Of a stretch of DNA of 64,000 bases, positions 55,082 through 64,000 are shown in pieces. Both the position numbers and the translations under genes were made by a program. A model generated the notes under the pieces. It worked only from the letters and a program-made list of their open reading frames with translations. It made no database searches and had not been told where the DNA came from. This stretch comes from Dipteris shenzhenensis (taxonomy: Eukaryota > Polypodiophyta > Polypodiopsida > Gleicheniales). Location: the NCBI GenBank assembly GCA_047967505.1, contig CM106540.1; one strand, 5' to 3'. Within the stretch, counting starts at the first letter, position 1, and the number at the start of each line of letters is the position of its first letter.

Positions 55082-56440
55082 ATATAGAGATTGCATGGCT
55101 TGGTCCTACAAAGAAATGAAAGGGATTTCCCCAGAAGTTGTAGTACATACCATACCAATAAGGGAAGGATCCAAACCAAAGGTATGTGGACCTTACAGGA
55201 CAAATCCCCAGTATGGTACCCATGTCTATGAAGAACTAGAAAAATTACTGGATGTTGGTTTCATTTATGAAAATGAGCATACCTATTGGGTCTCACCAAT
55301 TGTGATTGTTCCTAAGAAAAACAAGAAGCTCAGAATATGTGTGAATCTTAAGAACGTCAATGTGGCAACAATCAGAGATCATTATCCCCTCCCATTAACT
55401 GAAATAATTTTAGAAAGGGTAGCAGGATTTGAATTGTATAGCTTCTTAGATGGGTTCAGTGGTCCACCCAAGTACAAATTGCACCTCAAGATTAGGCAAA
55501 GATAGCGTTTGCCACAGAATGGGGCTTTTTTGCATACAGAGTCATGCCATTTAGATTATGCAATGCCCCATCTACTTTTCAAAGGATAATGTACACCGCC
55601 TTCAAGGAAGTTCTCAACAAGTTCCTACAAGTCTTTGTCAATGATTTGTGCGTACACTTAGGAAAAAAGGATCACTCGAAATGCCTTGAAGAAGTCCTTT
55701 AAAAATGCAGGGAGTATGGAATCTCTTTGAATCCTTCGAAATGTCAATTCTTAGTCACACACGGAGTAGTCTTGGGACACATAGTCTCTTGACATGGGAT
55801 TGCAATTGACATGGACAAAATAAAGATCATCATGGAACTTCCCCCCCCCCCCCCCCCCCCGCTAAATGCCAAGGGAATTCAAGTCTTCATGGGACGTGTC
55901 GGATACTATAGAAGATTCATATTGAGGTATGCCATGATTGAGAGGCCCCTATATAAGCTACTAGTCAACTTCATCTAAACAGACTAATGCGAACAAGCAT
56001 TCGAAACCCTCAAGTGGAGATTGATGACAGCCCCTGTTCTAATGGCACCAAATTAGGACATAGACTTTCATGTACATACTGACAGTTCCAATTATGTAGT
56101 AGGGAGTGTGTTATGTCAACTTGGCAAACACAACAAAGACCACCCAGTATACTTTGCAAGCAGACAACTAAATGATGCGGAGGTGAATTACACCACAACA
56201 GAAAGAGAAGCCTTGGCAATGATCTACAGCGTGAAGAAATTTTGACACTATCTATTGGCTACTGACTTTATCTTCTACACAGATCATCAAGCCCTATTAT
56301 ATCTTGTCAATCGGCCATGTACCACAGGTCGGATCACTAGATGGCTTCTACTGCTACAAGAATTCAATTTCAAAATCGTGGTGAGAAAAGGAGCTCAACA
56401 TTTCATTGCCGATCACATGTCACGATTGAGGACATGAGAA
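55082..56440 (+). pseudogene. giant element RT and RNase H
   Basis: RT: RDCMAWSYKEMKGISPEVVV, LLDVGFIYENEHTYWVSPIV, VPKKNKKLRICVNLKNVN and FRLCNAPSTFQRIM. The catalytic motif is LQVFVNDLCVH (55,628-55,660), where VDD would be normal, so the first metal-binding Asp is Asn. LGHIVS and MGRVGYYRRFI follow, with 20 consecutive C (55,841-55,860) between them. RNase H: HTDSSNYVVGSVLCQLG, HPVYFASRQLNDAEVNYTTT, EREALAMIYSVKKF and FYTDHQALLYLVNRP. The RT leading segment (WSYKEMKGI) resembles Tat/Athila-type elements. Confidence 0.85.
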
Positions 56441-57735
56441 GAGCCCGAAGGAATAAAAGATGACCTACTAGATGCCGCATTATTTCAAATAGACGTTGTG
56501 CCTAACTGGTGTCTAGACATCATTGGGTACTTAATGGCAGGAAGACCACCTCCTAAAATGAAAGCAATGGATGCTAGGAAACTAATTCTAAAAGCTGCAC
56601 CCTATCAACTCATTGCAGGACAACGATACAAGATGGGCAAGGACCAGGATTTAAGGAGATGTATGATGCCACATGAGATCATGCCAATCCTCAGTGAAGC
56701 ACATGAAGGAATTGCAAGTGAACATTTCCAAGGGGAAACAACAGCACGAAAAGTCCTTCTCGCAAGATATTGGTGGCCAACACTTTGGTCAGATGCCTAT
56801 GAATATGTCAAAAGCTATGATGTATTCCAACGAACTACTAAACCACAACACAAAGACTTCAATCCCCTAACAACAGTGATTGCACGAAAACCCTTTGAAA
56901 AATGGGGGATTGATTTTGTGGGTCCCATCCATCCACCAGAAAAAGGAACATAGGCATGCTACATCATTGTGGCCAATGATTACTTTACCAAATGGGATGA
57001 AGCTAAAGCCATTAGAAAGGTAGATGCCAGAAGCACAACAAGGTTCTTGTACGGGAATGTAATCACCTGATTTGGATGTCCCATTGAAATTGTGTCAACT
57101 AAAGGCACACATTTTGTCAATGAGGTCATCCAAGAACACTTGTCTGGCTTTATGGTGATCCATAGAAAGAGCACACCTTACAACCCCCCAGGGAATGGAC
57201 AAGCCGAATCCACCAACAAAATTCTATGTATTGTCCTCATCACCAAGGTAGTAGAACCAAAGTGTTCTGATTGGGCAGAGAAACTAAATGCAACCTTATG
57301 GGCATATAGAACCACACTCAAAGTCAGTACCAGAAATACACCTTTTCAATTGGTGTACGGCCTTGAAGCTATGGTCCCACTGGAATTTAAAATACCTAGT
57401 CTACGCATAGCAGTACAAGAACGTATGGGAGATCATGCATCGCTGAAAGAAAGACTTTACCAATCAGAGAAGCATACAAAGACCAAATTAGTTGCCTACC
57501 ATGCCATGACAATAGAAAAATGAAGAAGGAAGGCATGGTTTGATGGAAACCTCAAAGACAAAGACATCAAGGAAGGGTGACCTGGTTCTGTTGTACAATA
57601 CCAAAGTCCATAAGGGCAAGCTCAAATTTCTAGGTCAAGGACCTTATAGAGTCAAAAAAATGAATCCCATCGGAGCTGTGATGCTAGAAACACTGGATGG
57701 AGTCCAGTTCACAACAACAATAAACGGGAGTTGAC
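56441..57735 (+). pseudogene. giant element integrase
   Basis: The zinc-binding region reads HEGIASEHFQGETTARKVLL, then KSYDVFQR, where both Cys of the expected CDVCQR are gone. The core has KWGIDFVGPIHPPEKG (first Asp kept), VSTKGTHFVNEV (the second catalytic Asp, in SDQGTHF of relatives, is lost) and PYNPPGNGQAESTNK (Glu kept). The tail has WAYRTTLKVSTRNTPFQLVY and LLYNTKVHKGKLKFLGQGPY. Stops at 56,951 and 57,068 add to the damage. No chromodomain is seen. Confidence 0.85.
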
Positions 57736-59965
57736 TGAATCGCTACTACATCAACATGCAAGCGATCCCCGACAATAATGAAGATTTGGGAGCCCCAAGT
57801 CTTCCATAGTTAGGACTAGATTGTATCACGAGCACTCACTAGCATATGTATGCCTTCGCACATATAGGTAGTTTCAATCAATTTCAACCTAGGGCTCAGA
57901 GGTGATGACTGAGTCCTAGCTACCCTATAATTCCCTTAGCAAATTAAGCATATAGGAGGAATGCCCACCTCAGTAGTCATGCATAGCACACCCACATGTT
58001 TCGAGCACCACGGGCAAATTGCACAAATAAAAGCCCCAAGAGATACTTGTTTTCATCCACACACACGGCAACCTCATCACAAAAATAGTAAAATGCATTA
58101 GCCACTCACAAAAGAAACATGCACTCTTAGCACATGGCACTATATTGGCAACTGTCAAACTGGAACCTAATTCATGTGAGCAATGCCAGGGTGAAGACAG
58201 TCCTATAAGATGGGAAAAAGGCCTACAATGCCATCGACAAAGTGACACCATGCCAAACGGCCCAAGCCTCAACCTCAACAGCCCTCCTCAGATCACCAAC
58301 CTAAAGGACACAATCCAAAATCATCGACCTAGAGGTCAGCACCAAAATGACCAAGGCTAGTGGTCTTGGACAGTGATACTGATGAGCAAATAAATGCAAC
58401 ATGCCAAGAAAAATGCCACAAAACCAAGGGATACTAGAGGCAGGAGAAATTGAGTCAGAGCAATTGACTATGCTGGATGCAGGTGCTGAACACCTTGAGG
58501 ACCAGACCAACAAAAAGCTAGCAACAGATGGAACAATACAGCGCTTGTATGGCCACGAGTCTCGACGTTCACCATGTCACCCAATGCTTACAACTTCTTG
58601 CAGTCAAAGGGACTAGGTAGTCTTTTTGAGAAGCTAAAATACTTCTCACCAACATCAGCTATGATAGAATACATTTGTCAATTCATAACATCATATGACA
58701 GTAACATATAAAGAAAAGCCCTTATAGATCTACCTCAGAAGATCCACTATGCAGGAGGATTTCTCATTTCCAAAGGCACAAGAAGAATATCCAAAGAAAC
58801 ATTTGGATGCAAGATTTTTTGAAGTTCAGGATTTATTCCCACCTAACACAGTCACAAAGCGGGAGAATACGCCATGATATGATTCAGGATCCCATATGCA
58901 AAGAGGCAGCTAAGTTTTTGGCTGACATTTTCAATCATACAGGAGTGAGAAAAACTATATGTCAGTAAAAACTCTTACACTCCTTGGTAGAGCAATACTA
59001 CAAGACTGGACTCAACACATATCCTTGCTGCTAACCAATTATGTATCCACTATACATAATGGCAAAAGCTACATTGCCCATCTATTGGCCATAATAATTG
59101 GGTTTGCAATAGAGCAAGAGGATGACTCTACACCCCTCTCAACACAAGATATAGAGGACTTTGAAACATTGATATTATCGCCAGAATGGGAATTAGATCC
59201 TCCACCTACTCTCAATGCGGATAGCATGGATGGGAAACAATCTGAATAGATTCCAGAGAATGACAATGTGTAACTCTACCAAAGAATACTGCAACTCAGT
59301 TAAGTCTTGCTCCCGCAACAGAAGGACTCAAGCATGGAAATCCAAGAACATACCATGCCACATAATGACTTTGCAAGAGAGCCAAATAGCATGCCTCTCC
59401 AGGAATCGCAAGTCACCAATGTTGACGACTCCACGACTTTAGAGTCACAACCCCCAAATGTCTCTAGTGGCACCATACAACAAACTGCTGTTCAAGAAAT
59501 TGATCAAAATTCCACATGGGCATATGGGAGTCAACTATATGTCCAATACAACCAAGGCCATAGCACATTCGAGATCATACAATATCATAGCCAACAGTTA
59601 CAACAATGGTCTCAATTATTTGCTACCATGGCATCAGATGAGCAGGAAAGAGAAATGGAAAGACAGATGCTCCCATCACTCCAATCCAAGTTGCAAAGTG
59701 CCGAGCCTGAAATTATGAAGCTCAAGGAAAGCATGGCAGAACAAATGCAGCAACAACTCCTTGCAAAAAAAGCTCTAGCAGAAAGTAGAAAGGATGCCCT
59801 ACAAGCCATGGTTTCTCGAGTCCAAGAAAAACACCTACAGCTATCTGATGCCTTAAACCAAAAGAAAAAGGTCGAGTTATCCCTCTCCCATATGCAAGCC
59901 ATTTGTGATGATATCAAGAAGGAATTGGTGCACTTAACGAAAGATTACTACTTAAAGAGGATCAG
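57215..59965 (+). repeat. plus-strand partner of the inverted arm
   Basis: Complementary in order to 44,060-47,175, from the integrase tail to the start of the coiled-coil segment. Confidence 0.85.
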
Positions 59966-62345
59966 CTCCATGCCACATTAGACACAAACAATGAGTTGGA
60001 GAACAACCTAAAAGAAGGTAAACGTCAAATTCAAGCACTAGAGAAGGAATGTATGACATCAAGTGAGATACTTGTGCACACCAAAGCAGAACTGGACGCT
60101 CAAGAGCAAGAGATACTCCAACTCCGCATGCTTAATGATCAATTTCTAGGGCATCCAAAAGCAAGTTAACAATTCAATAGTCTAAAGCTTGCGTACACCT
60201 CCACATTGGGTAAGTATAAAGACAAGTGCATGGAGTGGCAAATCAAAATGTTACATGCAGTCTCTGGTCTTGATTGGATTAGACCAGTAAGCACCAAGAC
60301 TCTCCGAAATCTATGCTAGCATATGGATGAAGACGAGAAGAATGTGTTATGTCTCTCCGTGCATGCAAATCTCATACGGATAAAGGCTGATACAATACTA
60401 CTATATGAATGCTTGATGGGAAGCCCCCCTCTTTGGGTAGTAGCCGGACTCCTACCTTTACTGCAACAATCACCAGCAACTTCCATGGGATATAACTCCC
60501 AGAAGAATCCAAAATTAAAGCTATCAATGCCTACTAGAAGCGACAGGGATCTGCCAGAGGAATATGTGGTCTACCTTCAATCTAATCTCCCCTATCTTGC
60601 CACTCTCTATTCTGATCTACTCACATTCCTAGCTAACTCTACTACTATCCTCCATACCTTTCCAGAAATGCACGCTAATCCATATTCCTTGCCATGCCTC
60701 TTTGCCCATGTCTCTCAACACTATGGCCTAATCCAAGAATCTAACTCCTATCATCCAGTTACACCTAACTTTTTTCCAACACTTGACAATCCATCCCTTG
60801 AGGATTATCGAGTTGCTAAATCAATTTGCCCTGCTCTCCCTCCACTTTCCACCAACATCCCTACTTCTACCTTCTTAAATTCACTACTTGCTTCGACCTC
60901 AAGCTTTTCCCCTATAACCTCTTCCTCTCCCCCAAGACCACATGTTCCTCCAATCTCCCTTGAGTTTTTAATGGAAGACACCATTAATGATTCCATCACT
61001 AAGGTTCAAGAATTGGATAATCCAAATCACACACCCTCACGGGAGTTGCAGTAGGATACAAATAGGATTCCCATGCTTAGTAATCCCATTTATGATTTTT
61101 GGAGGCAATACTCAGACATGCAATCATGAGGAGGATGGGACCTCTCCAAAATTTCAATGAGTATCCACCAAGCACAAATCACTCCAAACATCAGCAACAA
61201 ATTGGAGCCACAGCTGACTTGGCATAGACAAAAGCTGCTCAACAAAAAGTACCTCCTTGAGTACTTACAAGAACCATCCTCCTTTCACATGCATCCCACA
61301 TTTGATGCGGTACCCCATCGCTACCGGTGGGATGCCAATCATCATGATCTAGATAGTGCAGATGCTCCTCCCAATTGGCCGTTAATAAATAGATACTCTA
61401 AGATCAAATGGACAAGCCATGGAAAAACATGCATCAATTATGCAAGGCAGTTATGAAAAAACACCCAAGGAAAGTGCAAAATGTAGTGCAGCCTTAGGAG
61501 TAATCCTAGAGGTGTCCCTCACCATTGATGACCATTTGCCCACAACCTCAGCTTCAATCCAAATAAACAGATAGATGCTCAAGCAACAAGTCACCTCTTT
61601 CAAAGGGCCATATCTCTTCAAGGGCGTTATGTGTGTTTGTTTGAAGAAATGGTTGACACTGGCTTCTTAAAAACTGAGCAAGCAAGGGGAGGATGGGACC
61701 TCTCCAGAATTTCAATGAGTATCCACCAAGAACAAATCACTCCAGACATCAACATGAAATTGGAGTGACAGCTTGTTGGCGTAGACGAAAGCTGCTCAAT
61801 GAAAAGTACCTCCTTGAATACATGCATGCTCCATCTTCCTTTCGCATGCATCCCACATTTGATGCGGTGCCCCGCCGCTACCGGTGGGATACCAATCATC
61901 ATGATCTAGATAATGCAGATGCTCCTCGCAATTGACCGTTAATCAATAGAAACTCTAAAATCAAATGGACAAGCCAAGAAACACTCATCAGAGCATTGGA
62001 CAGACATGCATCAATTATGCAAATCAGTTATGAGAAAACACTCAAGGAAAGTGCAAGATACAGTGAAGCCTTAGTAGTCATCCTGGAGGTGTCCCTCACC
62101 ATTGACGACCATTTGCCCAACCTCAGCTTCAATCCAAATCAATAGATAGATGCTCAAACAACAAGTCGCCTCTTTCAAAGGGCCATATCTCTTCAAGGGC
62201 GTTATGTGTGTTTGTTTGAAGAAATGGTTGATACTGGCTTCTTAAAAACTAAGCAAGCAATCTACGGTGCTCGTGGATTATAAGGAAAAGATCGACAAGA
62301 AGCTCGCTCCATCTATCACCGCCGCCATCTTTACCATACTCATTG
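58560..62345 (+). pseudogene. long uncharacterised 3' reading region downstream of pol
   Basis: About 3.8 kb of coding-like sequence between pol and the right LTR, broken by stops. Parts in order: an SPNAYNFLQSKGLGSL-like start (58,580); AQEEYPKKHLDARF (58,778); LTLLGRAILQDWTQHISLLL and SYIAHLLAIIIGFA (58,970-59,110); a Gln/Glu/Lys-rich coiled coil (59,620-60,160, with EREMERQMLPSLQSKLQSAE); an open 243-codon frame (60,323-61,054) with PPLWVVAGLLPLLQQSP and a Ser/Pro-rich tail; then a 558-bp duplicated module (RYRWDANHHDLD). I recognise no family. There is no clear signal peptide or transmembrane anchor, so an envelope-like role is not supported. The first third is also present in the inverted arm, which shows it belonged to the element. 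Confidence 0.6.
61130..62245 (+). repeat. 558-bp tandem duplication in the 3' region
   Basis: GGAGGATGGGACCTCTCC begins at 61,130 and 61,688. Each copy runs through PTFDAVPxRYRWD to RAISLQGRYVCLFEEMVDTG and GFLKT. The unit is 186 codons, so the duplication kept the frame when it arose. Confidence 0.9.
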
Positions 62346-62418
62346 GGTAAAGACAATCACATCACAACATCGTCAGCAGACCCAACCATAACCCGAGAAT
62401 GGGTAATCAAATCGGTCC

Positions 62419-62426
62419 AGGGGAGT
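62419..62426 (+). other. polypurine tract of the giant element (weak)
   Basis: AGGGGAGT directly precedes the right LTR start. Confidence 0.45.
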
Positions 62427-63271
62427 TGTTAACCGTGTGACAACAAGGGCCAAAAGTGCAGTCTAGCACAATAACTATGAGAGCATTGTGTGTGTAGAGT
62501 AGCGGCAAAGCTCCGCTTGTAATATCTTGAGCTTGAAAGATGGTATGATAAAGCTTTTGCTCCCACACTTTGGGGTTTAGTGTTCAAGCTCACTATTGTG
62601 TTCATGCGATTGATGTCCATTGTGTCCATGCTCTCTTACACTATCGTGCTCTAGCATGCCCTTACCCTTGCACTCTCTACCCTTGTACTCCCTCCTCCTC
62701 CTCCTTCCTCCCCCTTCCTGCCTCCTCCTCCTCCTCCTCCTCCTCCTCCCTCCTCCTTCTCCTCCATCTCTCCTCCTCCTCCTCCTCCTCCCTCCTCCTC
62801 CTCCTCCTCCTCCTCCTCCTTCCTCCCTCCTCCTCCCTCCTTCTCCTCCTCCTCCCTCCTCCTCCTCCTCCTCCTCCCTCCCTCCTCCTTAACCCTTATC
62901 CCTCAAATCCGCAAAGGAGACTAGCTCTCCATTCCTCAACCTTGGACTCTTCTTAAACCCTACAACCCCCTCTGAACCTTGGAACTCCTAGTTAGCTCTC
63001 TCAACCCTATCCCCCTTTCAAACCCTGAAATCCCCTTGTTAACCCTTGAACTCCAGGAGGCGAGAGCCTCCATCAATCATTATAATCAAGCCCTCTTTCT
63101 CATTCACGTGCGCATGAGATCTGCTTTCCACGCTTTAGCCTACTCCTCTCACCGGAACACGACCCGAGGACCTATGCTACACTTGTGAACACCTATGCTA
63201 CAACGAGCAACGACACGACTATAGGTGACCAACACCCTCGGAACCTACACTTGGGTAAAATAGAGACAACC
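62427..63271 (+). repeat. right LTR of the giant element, internally deleted
   Basis: About 845 bp. It matches the left LTR but lacks the TATA-bearing 330 bp. The (TCC)n tract is at about 62,692-62,888. It ends near GAGACAAC; the expected final CA is altered. Confidence 0.72.
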
Positions 63272-64000
63272 GAGAGGATTCGTGTTCTTACGAAGTTAAG
63301 CAAACCACATCATTTTGCTTCTGTCTTTTTGGCTTTTGACAAGAACATATTAGTGTCCTCGTTGTCATAAAGAAAGAATATTTTTGCAGAATAAATTTCA
63401 CTCATTCCATCCAGTTGTCGTTCTATTAATCTATATCACGAAGGCGCCCCTCGTAAGTACTCTCTCCTCATTGATCTAAACTCATGCACATCATAGCGAT
63501 GTCACACATCGATGTTTGTCATTCGTTCAATCGAGTGAAATAACTGAAGCAATCGATCGATCGCTTTCTACATGGTTGATCCAATCTCTTGCCTGCCAAT
63601 GTGGGGCTTAGAACCTTTTGGATGTTTTGGGTGTGGGTCTAGACTCCTCTTGCAACAGTATGAGAAGAATGAATCTTTGCAACAATAAGTAGGGAAGTTG
63701 CCTCTAAGATCAAAGAAATTACCCAAAGATGAAAAGAATTCGAATCTCGCCTAGTGCCATGCTAGTAGTGATTTTATTGACGTTAGACTACGATTACGAC
63801 TATTGACATTCATGTAATATGCCTATATCTTATCCATTCGCGAGACTCATTCTCGGTGCTCTTAATCTCAATGCCCACGGAAGAGCCCATTCCCTCGGGT
63901 TATAACTCTTTGGGGAGGGAAGTGTGCCGCCTCTCTTCCACACACTGTGTGGTTATAATAATTATATTATATATCAGTATATAAATATTTCTAATTGGTC
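63272..64000. other. no recognised gene
   Basis: AT-rich flank without domains. Element A gag does not resume here. A near-palindrome CCACACACTGTGTGG lies near 63,938-63,952. Confidence 0.5.

Larger units (their letters stand above)
42473..63271 (+). mobile_element. giant rearranged Ty3 element, about 20.8 kb
   Basis: Direct repeats beginning TGTTAACC (42,473 and 62,427) share order and sequence over their whole length, including a (TCC)n tract, and bracket one internal region. A primer site of non-Met type follows the left repeat and a purine tract precedes the right one. Inside, in plus orientation, are gag-protease twice, RT-RNase H, integrase and a long 3' reading region. An inverted extra copy of the integrase-3' region lies near the left LTR. 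Repeats differ at very roughly one base in five to ten, and no target duplication is evident (ACAAG left, CGAGA right). It is therefore old, and a composite of two elements cannot be excluded. Confidence 0.65.

Noticed and set aside
58375-58410. Hammerhead-ribozyme core CTGATGAG (also 49,093)
   Set aside because: The required CGAAAC-type segment and paired stems are absent at both places.

Overview
The window looks like nuclear DNA from a land plant with a large, transposon-packed genome. Two things point to a plant: many Copia and Ty3 LTR retrotransposons primed by a plant-type initiator-tRNA-Met site (TGGTATCAGAGC), and one host gene encoding a plant-like PP2A activator (PTPA). The clade cannot be fixed from this sequence; a seed-free plant or gymnosperm is possible, but that is a guess. 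Nothing bacterial is present: no operons, CRISPR arrays or rRNA genes.

Layout. 1-8.8 kb is decayed repeat DNA: a Copia remnant (1.4-2.1 kb), two exon-like blocks of an unrecognised gene on the minus strand (6.0-6.4 kb) and a hAT transposase scrap (8.1 kb). 8.8-11.2 kb is a decayed Ty3 element with recognisable LTR starts. 12.2-13.3 kb holds a Ty3 RNase H scrap and an LTR-like block. 13.4-20.9 kb is a LINE split by a young, compact LTR element (15.2-20.1 kb). The only ORF of that element joins Gag directly to the integrase C-terminus plus a chromodomain-like region. 21.0-24.0 kb is a second broken LINE carrying an apparent solo LTR with an array of C(NNCG)G hairpins. 24,078-30,272 is an apparently intact Copia element on the minus strand, with LTRs identical by eye and a 5-bp target duplication. 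32.4-33.5 kb is the PTPA gene (minus). 35.1-42.5 kb is a Ty3 gag split by a decayed Copia element (36,779-42,374, perfect AACCA target duplication). 42.5-63.3 kb is best read as one giant, heavily rearranged Ty3 element of about 20.8 kb. It has a 3.5-kb tandem duplication of gag-protease, a roughly 3-kb inverted copy of its own integrase/3' region, a captured Copia zinc-knuckle fragment, and a very long uncharacterised reading region downstream of pol.

How the parts work together. Only the Copia element at 24-30 kb looks able to move by itself. The Gag-chromodomain element looks young but must borrow protease, RT and integrase from a related autonomous element not seen here. The other elements are dead: catalytic residues are changed in LINE RT (YADD to YANG), in the giant element's RT (VDD to VND) and integrase, and in the second Copia's protease and RT. 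PTPA is the only host gene I can name; it sits in about 4.5 kb of relatively element-poor DNA.
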